Assembly: GCA_001655205.1 (NCBI GenBank)
Contig: LPNZ01009018.1
Coordinates: 1-23,061 of the forward strand
Reading direction: 5' to 3'
Origin: Lenisia limosa
Lineage: Eukaryota; Breviatea
DNA: 23,061 bases
Position numbers and translations under genes: made by a program. Every line of letters starts with the position of its first letter. Position 1 is the stretch's first letter. Below are positions 11,601 to 21,361 of the stretch, piece after piece. Under the pieces are notes generated by a model. It made no database searches. It was given only the letters and a program-made list of their open reading frames with translations, and was not told where the DNA came from.

Positions 11601-14600
11601 GAGTACTCTACCGGATTTACTCGTACGCAAGGAATATCAGATTATTAATTATAGCAATCCAAGTGCAATATATTAGTGTAAGGAATTTTGTTTCTAACTA
11701 AAATAAGATCATTAAATAGTATGGTTTGATACAGGATCACCTGCAATCATTCCCACCTGTTGATTACATTAGACATTCCGACTTCATCAATATGGATGAC
11801 CAGTGTTCCCGAAGCCCCAATCAGATTTCTTCTGTCCTACATCTTGCCAAATTGGTAGGGATTTCTAAGTGGATGGATACTTTAAAATTAGCAGGTTTCT
11901 TGTCCCTCTTCTGATATGTATCACCTTCATTAGAAAAGAGTTCCGTATTGTCACACTTTTAGGGCTGTAACCCAACGACTTTCAATTGGGTCGACCAACC
12001 GTCTCCACTTTCTGTTGATTCAGCGTGTAAAGACCTAATGAGACTTGGACTTCTTGATAAGAGAGACAACATTTGCAAAGACGTGGGCAAATTGCCGCTT
12101 TTTGGCATGAGGTGAGGGGTTGTTGGTCGTAGTATCCATGAGCTGCAGTTTTTATTTCATTTCTTGTTTTTCCTGGAGTCTCTTTTTCGTTGGAGGTGAC
12201 ATCATTTTGTCTCAAGATAATATATCATATGTAGTGAACTTGAAAGAGGCGACTGGGAGTATAGATTGACAGAAAAAGGGCATGAGGTAAGGGCTTGATG
12301 TATAAAAGACAGAAATCTGGACGCAATCTGGAACATCAAATCAGTTTACGAAGTGTCACCTTTTGACTAGGTTATTCGCCTACAACTTGATTGTCCCTTT
12401 GCAGCAGTTTTGGTTCTAAAAGGGCTGGAATATGGCCTTGACGTTTACCAGGTTTGATATTGAAAAATATGGAATTAATGATGACCAAATGTTCCAATGA
12501 TTTATCGATTAATTATTATTTATCTCATATAGAGAAAAAAATATCATATTTTAAACAAATATCACTCAATTCAATAATAGGTTGTTATTTGAAAAAGTCT
12601 TCTTTGAGTAAGGCTCTTTTTTGGACCATTTACTTGTTTTTCATCATTTTAAAGATATCGGAAGTGCTTGCAGCTGTTGAAATAGCGCGGAGTGAAGATA
12701 TGTTTTCCAAATTACAGGAGAAAGCTGATGGAAAAACTAGTATGGCACATTTTGCCTACAGCGTGTTCCATAACTGTACAAAATCGAGTACTGTTATGCA
12801 CGGAATGAAAAATATGGCTAGAGATCTTTTCATCGAAAGACGAAATGCGATCACGACAACTCTGTGCAATGCGCTAAAAGTTATCAACAACAGGTCAAGG
12901 TATGTAAGCAAGTCGGAGTGATGTAGTTAAGGTATCATCGCAATACTCTTTGTTTAACTTTATTGATTTATATTGAATATTACAAAACCCAAGATTATAT
13001 CATAGCATAATATGCCTTCATAATATTGCTAACCAACAAGCTTCAACTAACCAAAAAGGGCAAGCCTAGTTAGTGACACCATATTTACCAGGCTTATCTG
13101 CACCTATCGCATGTTAAACCTTGCCGTTCGCACTAGTGACAATAATTACTTTGCCTGCTTCTCTAGTAAGCACGGAAGATGTCTAAAACGCGTAAAATAA
13201 TGGAGCGAGTATTTCATAAATTGCGTTTTTTTGACTTGTTTGTGTATAGTGTCTGATATTTCTTGAAATTTTTTACTTCTCAAACAGCCTCCACTGGAAC
13301 AATAAGAAAACGGTTGAATGCAAAGTACATACTCTTCGACAGTATTCAAAAAGTTGGGGTCATACAATTATCAAATATTATGTGATATCATATTTATCAA
13401 TATCATTTCCATATCATTAATATACACGGATATCATAAGTAACAATTACTATATGAATAATTTACAATCAATTATAATGTAATATTGCATCAAAATAGTT
13501 ATTTTTATGTTGTGTCATATTAAAATTTTAGAAGGAAGAAGTAGTTTTTGTTGATCCTATTGTTGCACAAGAAATTGCGCCAATTTACACACATGAATTG
13601 AATTGCGTTCCATCAATTCAACTGAAATTCGCTTCAAATATCTCCAAAGCAGTCCTTCATGTTTTTGATAAAATGGACAACATCAAAACAATCACTGGAT
13701 GCAGCTCTGTACCAGAAATCAAGTTGGCTCAGGTTTACCTTGGTGTTTATTTCCCCAAAGAAATGGTTTATTATGGGAACTTTTTGACACTCAAGAATAA
13801 GTAACATTGTGAATTTTTTTGTTGTAGTTATTTTTCGAATTTAAGTCTGAATCCTCATTTTAAACCTTATATATCAGCTACAATCTCAACACTATATCGT
13901 GCCTCGTTAGTGAGCATTCACAGGTTAATGTTAAAGTGAGTGATGATAATGATTGGATGTGTGTTTATCTGTTATAGAATGAAATGGAGTCCTTAATATG
14001 GAAGATAACAAAAGACTGTTCAAGAGTAATGAAGGTTTGTTGTGATGGGAGCGTTTCTATTCATATAGTATATTGAATAGATGCTATTAGGTTTATTTGG
14101 AGAGGACCAACAATAAGATAAGCACATATAAGCCGTACATACAATTTTCCAAAGCAAAGAACCTGGTTTTAACAAATATAGGAGTTAATCACTCAAACCT
14201 CAAATCGTGTCATTCTTGGGGCAGGTAGGAGATCCTAACATATGAGGAAAATTTTTTGTAAAAGTGACAAAAATCTCTACCACGTTTAATAATTCAAAAA
14301 TTCTGATTTATCACTTTAGGCGGTATCACAAAGTACTTAATGACATCTGCAGAAGAGTTTAGATCAATCAAAATTCTGACAGAAAACGTGTTTGGAGTAA
14401 TATTTCTGAGTCCTAGATTATAATGCACAGTCATCTGTCAAATAATAATTGTATTTTTCATTTCTAGGTTTATACTACTTCCGCACGTATCACGTTTTGA
14501 GTTTTTTTAAATGATATTTGGCATTTTTAATTGTCCAAACATTATGTTCATTTATTAAACTTTCAGACCACAACAAAAGAAGACCTTTTATTGCTGATTG

Positions 14601-17600
14601 AGGCGTCCTATATCCATGTTGACGAGCTTTACAAGGTATACACAACAGCAGATAAGTAATTACCATTTGTTGATTAATTCCCCCGTGTTATTTTTCTTTC
14701 AGTGTTGTTACAGTTTTAGTTTGAAGAGTCAGATGAAATCATAACATGGGTTGCCACCTGCTCGGTGGGTGCAGGTAGTTATGTTGAACCTTTTTGTAGT
14801 TGTTTACTGTGTAATAGACTTCCAGAATGATTTGGCAATCCTATCATTTGAAAATATGAGATTCACACTTTTGGTCTGATAACTATTTGTATTGAATTAT
14901 TTCCTTGCGTTTACAGTGAAGGAAATGGATGGCAAACATTTGTTGGAGCTTTTGAAAGACAATGGGTTCTCAGCTTTCCCCAAAAGGCCTGTCTCTTCAA
15001 AAATAAATCAACAGAAGTAGGATGATGTACTATGATATTTAATAACGGTTCTATTGTTACCTTTGTATTTTACAATTTTTACATTGTTTAGCCAAGCAAG
15101 AATTACCATTTCGATCCCCCTTGCTTGTTCAACAGGAGAAGCAGACATCAAGTGCTCTACGAAGAAATCTGCTGATGAAATTGTGGTAAACTTTGGGGCA
15201 TTCTTTCTTGGAAGGCGTCTTTAACATAATATATAGCTACATATTAATGTACAAAATAGTGATAATGTGTATATAATGTACTTTATATATGATAGTATAT
15301 TATATGTATAATATTGGAATTGTCTTGAATAATGTTTTTCTCACTATTTTTTTAAGGCTGAAGCGGGCACTCTATTTGGACCTGGCGTTTTGGCGTCAAA
15401 AAAGGTGGGGGCAACTAGGGATGGTCAGTCTGGAATAACCAAACCATTTATCAAAAATAGATAAGATAGTATTGACAACTTTGTTTTCCGTACAACTGAG
15501 GTGTTTTGTCATTTTCATATTTAACAATTTAGAGATTCACTCACAAAACGGTTCAACTTAAGATGTTACCAAAAGAAATATCAGAAGTATGTGGTAGTAT
15601 CTAGTTACAGTCAGTGAGTGTGTTAAATGAGCATGCATATACTAGGTTTCCTGGTGATTTAGCAGTGTTTCACTTAGTTCCTTGTTGACACTGTTTGACC
15701 GTTTAGGAGCATTTGAAAGAGGTACTACTTAAGAAATCAAGTCAAATTCAATCAGTGATTGTCAAGCGTGAGGTACCAGACAAAGAAATGGTTTGATTCT
15801 TTCAGTATTGATTTGATGTACTGTTCTTCCTAAGTTGACGATCTCCAGGTCATGGACAGTCTTAGAGACTACTACAATATGCGCCAAGGAACAACAGAGT
15901 CCGAGTTAAGTGATATTATAGTGCGGAATTGCCTTCCTGCTGTCACAAATTTTACGGTGAGGTTTGATTTGGCTGCATTTTGCCTTATAAATACGTTTGA
16001 CTTTCAATAATTCAATTTCTTGATAAGTCAATGAGAAGGTCTAATAACTACTTTAGTAGTAAAACATTTTAATTTACATTTCAGCACGAAATCAGGACTC
16101 TTCAAAACAATGGATTGTGGAAAATCATTGTCATTTTTAGAAGCCATGATGATGCTGATAGGGTTGAAGCAGATAATTTTTTCACAGTTTGAAAACTGCT
16201 TTTGAATTAACTTCCAGATTAACGATCAAATAATTCAAGTTAATAAGAAGTTCTCTGCATATGCAACAATTCCTCCGGTGTGCTCAAGTGTTATTTTGTT
16301 AAATCACAAATACACACAAGAATATATTAAAGATGGTAATTCCAGTGTAAGCATTAAACCAATTCATTATGACGTTTTTCATAAATAGAGGTTATTTCAG
16401 TGTAGTTCATGTTTTAATTTACCTAAAGGTTATTTGGGAACATCGAACTGACCTACTGCATTTGACTCCTGATAAACCTGTTACTCTCGTTAAAAATGTG
16501 GAAGTGGGCTCCTGGTTTTTTCCCGATTATCAGATTGTCATGAACTGGAAAAGTGCAAAACAGTTCTCTGCTTTAATGTATAGCCTGTTTTTGAATTTTT
16601 ATATTGTCAAACTCCTCTAGGATGTTGAACCTCAATGTTTAATGATTAACGCATCACATTAAACAGTGTCTTTCAAGCATAACAACTGCTAAGAATCTAG
16701 GTCAAGCTCGAGAAATCCCCTGTTGGAGGCGCCATCAAACTTCAGGTAAATACTCCCATATTTTGTATCCATTAAGGTATAGTAATGTAGTCCTGAGTGT
16801 ATAGTTTTGCCCAATAGACTTAATTAGATAAGTCAGATTTTTCTACTTGTAATACAAGGAATTTTTTTTATATTCCTGCTTTCGAGTTTTTAATTAATCA
16901 GCTACATTCGAACAAGCGACCTAAGATTGATGCCTTCCCACGATTGTTGGCTCAGTGTTGCAGCATGAAACTGTTAGACCATCATAATGTGAGTTTAGTG
17001 TGTTCCAGTCATTAAAAATCACACAATTTGAAATTATTATCAAAATATCCGTGTGGTTTGCTTTATGTTAAGATTTAGAGTTATATTCATCTTATATATA
17101 TTTCATATTGTAATATAATATATACTGGTATTTGATTGATATATCTTCAGTCACAAAATTGCTACATTGACTTGAGATAAAGCGCATCCGTGATAAGTCT
17201 TGTCACAGAGATAAAGCTTAATATTAGTGTCAGGACTTATTGCGGTCAGTGTACTTTTATAGCCTCATTATGTTGTCATATATTTGGGGTTTTTTATTGA
17301 ATTCAACCAGCTAAATATTCAAATCTCCCTTGGCAATGGTGCATTTATCATTTTTTTAGGCGCACTGTCTGTTTTCAGAGCACGGATTAGAGATTCTCGA
17401 GGGTGTGAAGCGCGAGTTTGGAGCTGTGTTGGATTGGAACGTGAAATTTAAACAAATTGTCATCAAGAAAGACGCTGAGGGTCTTTATGATTCTATTGTC
17501 AAAACGCTTGATTCCTTGGACGCTATGGATCTGTATGGGGGCTTTTTTTCGAGCAAATACTAACTGCAATGCAAGACTGATGGTGATTATTAAGGGGTCG

Positions 17601-20600
17601 TGCACATAGATTCTGATGGACTGAACCACTGATGAGATAAATATCATCATTGTTATGAAGTACATCGTGTTATACATAACATAACCTGTTTTTTAAGAGA
17701 CTCAGGCAGAGTTAATTATAGAGTGGTTTCTATTCCCATTGTTTAGGAATCGCTTTCACTTAAAGGATGGCCGTTCTCAAAAGAAAATTATCGACAAAAT
17801 CAAAGTGGGCTGACAAAAAGCTGTGATATTTTCAGGAGAGATATTTCACTTTTGACAAATCTTAAATCGGATGTTGTTCAAGTTTTTTTTCAAGAGTCAT
17901 CTACATACTCTATATAGCTCTAACAATGTAGGAAAAGGGTCTAATTGAGACGAGCGGCAATGTGAGACTGGATTGTATATGTTCGTTCTTTCAACAACAT
18001 AAGATATATAATACCCCGACAAATCTATTATCGTTTCACCCCTGTATCTGATGTTCTGAGACTCATAAGATGTTAGAAACAGATTCGAGTAAAATACATA
18101 TAATTCAGAGCAATATCATATTAAAAATATTACCGGGAAAAGTCTCGACTGATTTGCTATGTGATTCCCAAGGAAAATCAAGACTTACTCCGGTCACTGT
18201 ATGTATGTATGGTGGCTGACACTCTAGGGAATTGTAGTCTTTAGGTATCCTTCCGAATTATTTGAAAGATTACAGAAAAGGCTTCAATCATATCTTCTGT
18301 TTGCGAGTTTTGGTTATATAATGATGTTTATTTGGTCAAATTCATTATAATTAAAACTGATTCAAAATATGTATGTTGTGAGCATGGGTATATTAACCCC
18401 ATGGTTGTGAGTATGTTTTCACTCTGAAATCGTAATATTTGACAATTGTGTCAGATCCAAGATCTACTGAGGGGAACTCATACACTATGTATAAAAAGTG
18501 ACCCACCCGGTGGCTGTTCAATTCCAGTGTATCCTTTGAATTTTATCATTCAGGGAGCCTCCCTCCCTTGATGACACAGAATGCCCAATTTGTTTTTGTA
18601 ATGTGACTGAAGCCCGGAAGCTGGATAACTGTTCTCACCTCTATTGCCGCGAATGCCTCGAGAGTTTAGTAAGCGCGGTTCAATAGTAACGTTTAAAGAG
18701 CAATAGTATAGCACAAATATCGACACAACATCATTTCAGAGTGGTATATCGATGATGAATTATCAATAATTCTTATTATACTAATATTATTGGTGTTGAA
18801 ACTATATGATGAATTATCTAATATTATTGGTGTTGAACGCTCCACTATGTGTAGTGTATTTACATTCCGTAATACCTATCAACCCACCCTGATGTTCAAC
18901 CCCAGCTTGAAAACAACAACACACCAAAATGCGCTCATGGCGAATGCGGCATCCTCCTGTCTGTTGACGACATTCTAACGTTTGCATCAGCAAAATCTCA
19001 GAAAGCTCTTTTGGAAAGATCCATTAACGTGAGCTCTGTTGTGAAAGTGATTATAGACATTTTTGCATTTTCAATCCACATTATTTGTCTCTTGAACTCT
19101 GCTTGAAAAATAATTGTTAAAATCTCTTTCTACTTTTACCACTCAAGACTTTTGTGCGTGAACACACAGCTTTCTTCAAATGTTACGGAAACTGTGACAC
19201 TGTCTTGTCAGAAAAACAAGGTAGCTTTAGAGTGATGTCTGAAAGTAAACTAAGCCGGGATTAATCTAATAAACCAAACTCGGCGGATTTACCTGTTCAG
19301 TAACTGGCGATAACGTCGAGTGTGACAACTGTTCCAAGTCCTACTGTGTGGTCTGTAGTGAATCTGCTAAAGCACCTGTGGAAAGTGAGAGGGCCAGTAC
19401 TTGATTTTACTTTTTTTTTTATCCAATCCTGAAAATTGTTATGGTTTAGATTGGATTATTGAGAACCTTTTTTCTCATCTCAGCATGCAGCTTATTTCTC
19501 ATTATATTTAGGCCACCCTGGAACAAGATGCCAGTCCAATAAGCAGGTTGGACATTTTGAGAGATTTTAAAGGGTGTAATGCTGATGCCTTGTTCTTTTA
19601 TTTATTAATGCGTTCACTTTGTTTTAATTAATATAATACTGTTGTCTTGTTCTTTGATTTGGGGGTAAAATATGTTACCTTCCTTGTCCTGGAAGCTGTA
19701 TCACATTCATCATGAGTCCAGGTGATGGGTACCCTCCGCCATATTGAGGAAGAAATCCTCACAAATAGATGCCCCAACCCTGAGTGCAAAATGGCTTGGT
19801 TTGATTTTGATGGTGAGGACGGAGGGGAAAGACAGAGTAACATTATCATTACCGTGTATTGGCAACAATTATTGCCTGAATACATTTTTCTTGTTGAAAA
19901 ATCGAAACTATGTTGCCTGAACCCTAATGTATTTGATTTTGACATATTTACCTCTCACAATCAACAGGTTGTATGGCGTTGAAGTGCGAACAATGCAAAA
20001 CGGCTTTCTGTGCTGTTTGTATGAAAAATTGCGGTCAGTTGGTAGGAATATTGCATTTATCATGTGTCTTATTCATAACGACGATTCATATGATTGCTTT
20101 ACCAAAATCACAGAATTTTTATGGAAAAAACATGTGTTAGAAGATTGTAACAAGATGTGTAACTAAATACCACGTTAAGAAGTGATACTGTTACTGAGAA
20201 AATAAGACCTCCACAATTATCTTTCGCTCTTCAGGCTTTCATTGTGGTTCTGAAATGGGACATATTTTACACTCCAGGAAATGATGCCCATGGACACGTC
20301 CTCGAGTGTCCTGTTTTGTTGAAGAGAAACCATGGAATCAAAGAGTATGCTGGAGGCTTTGTTACCTTGGAGGGGGAGGGTTGAAAGATATCTTATCTTC
20401 TGATAGCAACATGTATTCATTGATATTTGTTTCACCTACAAATGATATATTTTTCTTCTAAACATTTAGTTATTTCATTGATAAGAGAAGATTCTTTGAA
20501 ATCCAAATAGCACACAAGACAAGATTAGTGAAGGTAAGGTTGTTTTACACTGAGGATAACCAAAAGCATCATAATAGTTTCCAATTCCCAATACAAGGGC

Positions 20601-20972
20601 TCCGTGCAATTAATTTTTGTAATTAATTGCAAAATTTGAAGTGAGGCATTTTCCTTTGTTGTTCAAATTTTGACAATTAATTTCTTCAAAAAGTATTGTC
20701 TATTCTCCCCCTAGCATGATCATCATACCATAATGATCATTGAGGGGTCTTTTTCTATGATTTGTTTATTGGACTGTTCTAGAACTATCTTCGTCAATCG
20801 AACCTCTCGACAGATGTCCGCAACAAGGTAGCCGAAATAGTGAAAGAGGTGAGTAAGGTACACTTCCTCCTCAGCACACTTTGTCGCAAAAGAGAACTTG
20901 CAGTTTTTTTTGGACCTTCGAAGGAAGACTCAAATTCAGGATACCAGAGAGGATATCGATATCATTCTGTGA
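5350..20972 (+). CDS. SH3-CCCH-DEAH helicase-RRM-RBR ubiquitin ligase, giant multi-exon gene
   Basis: About 63 exons are seen, most 45-150 bases, encoding about 1,870 residues. The start is ATG 5350 and the stop TGA 20970-20972. Domain order: SH3 (5350-5655), CCCH fingers (6118-6701), Ser/Asn/Gln linker (6839-6928), helical segment (7276-8549), DEAH helicase (8789-about 11622), helicase C-terminal extension (11735-13732), central region with an RRM-like fold (13828-17804), RBR (about 17932-20344) and tail (20470-20972). The domains are described in separate entries. Helicase plus RBR on one chain is known from plant DEAH11/DEAH12 proteins. Most junctions agree in phase. Three are unresolved: across the gap at 7037-7113, after 11622, and around 17932-18553. 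The gap junction leaves open that the SH3-CCCH part is a separate upstream gene, with ATG 7346 as a second start. Likely function: RNA remodelling coupled to ubiquitination. Confidence 0.8.
5939..6701 (+). other. CCCH zinc-finger array (Nab2/ZC3H14-like spacing)
   Basis: Exons 5939-6005, 6118-6194, 6263-6322, 6438-6509 and 6567-6701 join with matching phases. Four fingers fit C-x5-C-x4/5-C-x3-H: CPHEDQCTNFFCKKKH, CRFGEFCPSQTECKYCH, CRMKDNCKLVSCRFNH and CFRDSACDSTNCTLLH. A fifth at the front, CTFQNCTYQH, keeps only two Cys and the His. The C-x5-C-x4-C-x3-H spacing is that of poly(A)-binding fingers of Nab2 and ZC3H14 rather than of TTP-type fingers. RNA binding is therefore the expected role, with poly(A) as the first candidate. 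Confidence 0.75.
6028..6087. repeat. 17-bp tandem repeat, 3.5 copies, in an intron
   Basis: The unit AATGTGTTATGCCACGT is repeated at 6028-6044, 6045-6061 and 6062-6078, with a partial fourth copy. The first copy has two changes. The array fills half of the 112-base intron 6006-6117 of the giant gene and leaves its splice sites intact. Confidence 0.85.
6839..6928 (+). other. Disordered linker exon before the assembly gap
   Basis: The acceptor TAGCCAG at 6838 and the donor GAT/GTAATG at 6929 define a 90-base exon rich in Ser, Asn, Gln and Arg, with no fold expected. Both ends are phase 0. The next resolvable exon (7276-7303) needs one base from a preceding exon, so at least one exon is probably hidden in or near the gap 7037-7113. 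Confidence 0.45.
7276..8549 (+). other. Helical region between CCCH array and helicase
   Basis: Exons 7276-7303, 7345-7402, 7589-7672, 7795-7845, 8031-8112 and 8407-8549 are phase-consistent. They include VYFDSLHKLFEQTKKEHF, then PGYLQQLEAKTEKVAYLERA and NTNLFMNKLMQTL, which suggest long amphipathic helices or a coiled coil. The last exon, ending LAFRNE, leads straight into the helicase N-terminus, as in other DEAH proteins where a short basic or polar stretch precedes motif I. The introns between these exons are very AT-rich (for example 7846-8030). Confidence 0.6.
8789..11622 (+). other. DEAH-box RNA helicase core
   Basis: Exons: 8789-8860, 8957-9025, 9167-9256, 9420-9543, 9592-9725, 9891-9969, 10103-10171, 10500-10567, 10753-10827, 11064-11153, 11239-11284, 11361-11437, 11537-11622 (end uncertain). 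All SF2/DEAH motifs are present in order: I, GSTGSGKST; Ia, GRIVLCTQ; Ib, ITESRLLNAL; II, DEAHERS; III, SAT; IV, GNILCFVANLEQAEKAV; V, ATKIAQTSLTLD; VI, QRMGRTGR. Catalytic Lys, DEAH acid pair and motif VI arginines are intact, so ATP hydrolysis is expected. Motif I has Ser where GETGSGKT is usual, and motif V has ATKIAQTSLT for ATNIAETSLT. These variants also point away from the spliceosomal Prp group and towards a divergent DEAH class. Confidence 0.92.
11735..13732 (+). other. Helicase C-terminal extension (winged-helix/HA2-like)
   Basis: Exons 11735-11854, 11963-12111, 12235-12286, 12371-12451, 12655-12899, 13092-13191 and 13532-13732 follow the core. FNWVDQPSPLSVDSACKDLM and RLGLLD match the winged-helix start of the HA2 region (F-x-F-x-D-P-P, then a helix ending L-x-x-L-G-A-L). 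WEYRLTEKGHE matches its L-T-x-x-G turn. VDPIVAQEIAPIYTHELNC resembles the OB-like segment beyond it. The 11622/11735 junction is unclear: donor GTACGC leaves phase 2, but the next exon reads best in phase 0, so the exon may extend to about 11665. Confidence 0.7.
13828..17804 (+). other. Central region with RRM-like fold
   Basis: About 19 short exons run from 13828-13844 to 17747-17804, nearly all with agreeing phases. Between 15533 and 16346 the order beta (TVQLKMLP), helix (SEEHLKEVLLKK), beta (IQSVIVKRE), then WKIIVIFRSHDDADRVEAD suggests an RRM: the last piece resembles the RNP1 strand and helix 2. Plant DEAH11/12 proteins also carry poorly conserved RNA-binding-like sequence between helicase and RBR. 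The rest (for example 17360-17532, a 57-residue helical segment) has no family I recognise. Confidence 0.5.
17932..17984 (+). other. Possible bridging exon before RING1
   Basis: The preceding exon ends in phase 0 at 17804 and the RING1 exon at 18554 needs phase 2. The segment 17932-17984, with acceptor ATGTAG and donor GTTCTT, is the only one I found that fits both phases without a stop. It is a prediction from phase alone, and the long intron that follows (17985-18553) carries nothing else exon-like. Confidence 0.3.
18153..18199 (+). repeat. Dispersed ~50-bp repeat, copy 2
   Basis: This matches 5249-5300 in the same orientation (shared cores CCCAAGGAAAA, TCAAGACTTA, GGTCACT). It lies in the intron preceding the RING1 exon. 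A third, weaker match to only the last part (CAGGACTTATTGCGGTCAGTG) is at 17231-17252, in another intron of this gene. Confidence 0.65.
18554..20344 (+). other. RING-IBR-RING (RBR) ubiquitin-ligase module
   Basis: Exons: 18554-18668, 18906-19028, 19148-19220, 19301-19384, 19512-19546, 19722-19812, 19968-20033, 20278-20344, all phase-consistent. RING1: CPICFC, CSHLYCREC, then CAHGEC. IBR: FVREHTAFFKCYGNC, VECDNCSKSYCVVC, HPGTRC. RING2: RCPNPEC, FDGCMALKCEQC, FCAVC and GHVLEC. The Cys in GCM occupies the place of the catalytic Cys of RBR ligases such as parkin and HOIP (GGCM), so a ubiquitin-thioester step is expected. The module would accept ubiquitin from an E2 and pass it to a substrate, possibly a protein bound to the helicase's RNA. 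Confidence 0.85.
18753..18837. repeat. Intronic direct duplication
   Basis: TGATGAATTATC and TAATATTATTGGTGTTGAA occur at 18753-18800 and again at 18807-18837, the second copy lacking about 17 bases in the middle. It sits in the intron 18669-18905, between the two RING1 exons, and does not touch the splice sites. Confidence 0.75.
20470..20972 (+). other. C-terminal tail exons of the giant gene
   Basis: Exons 20470-20533, 20783-20848 and 20904-20972 join in phases 2, 0 and 0. They follow directly after RING2 and read YFIDKRRFFEIQIAHKTRLV, NYLRQSNLSTDVRNKVAEIV and FFLDLRRKTQIQDTREDIDI, then TGA at 20970. This is a charged, mostly helical tail with no recognised domain. The stop is followed by AATAAA at 21011-21016. 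Confidence 0.7.
20605..20631. other. Perfect 10-bp inverted repeat in an intron
   Basis: TGCAATTAAT at 20605-20614 and ATTAATTGCA at 20622-20631 are perfect reverse complements around a seven-base loop. The element lies in the intron 20534-20782. It could form a hairpin in pre-mRNA. A function is not evident. Confidence 0.7.
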
Positions 20973-21010
20973 GGATACAATTCCTATGTTGGCGAACATG
21001 GTCTTTTACC

Positions 21011-21016
21011 AATAAA
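21011..21016 (+). terminator. Candidate polyadenylation signal of the giant gene
   Basis: AATAAA occurs 39 bases after the stop codon of the giant gene. A reverse-strand AATAAA at 21050-21055 may serve the convergent PUF60-like gene, which would place both 3' ends within about 100 bases. Confidence 0.5.
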
Positions 21017-21361
21017 TAATGAACTTTACAACACAAGCCTGAAATGAGTTTTATTTCACAATTCAGACGCACGGAGATGTTCTCTTAGTCAACAAGCTTT
21101 AGCGTCGAGAGCAATTTTGTTTACTTTATATGATATATATATTATTGTTATTGAGCCTCGGTATTACAAAAATAGAGTCGACTGGATCAAAGAAACAGCT
21201 CGTATATTGCCTCTCCCCCCTCCCCCCTCCACCCAGTACAGAAAAGTAAAAAACAGTACATCCCACAACAGCATTGCCCATCGGGTTACTTCGTGAAGTC
21301 CTATATGGAGTTAGCGGGAAGGAGAAGGGCGGTATATAGAACCAACTCGTTACCCCAGGCT
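21017..21361. other. Convergent 3' spacer
   Basis: This separates the giant gene (plus) from the PUF60-like gene (minus). It includes a C-rich stretch (21213-21236), which on the minus strand is a G-rich run. No coding segment with family similarity was seen, and it is presumed to be 3' untranslated sequence. Confidence 0.45.

Noticed and set aside
17387-17677. Minus-strand frame of 96 residues
   Set aside because: It overlaps the phase-matched plus-strand exon 17360-17532 and has no recognisable domain.
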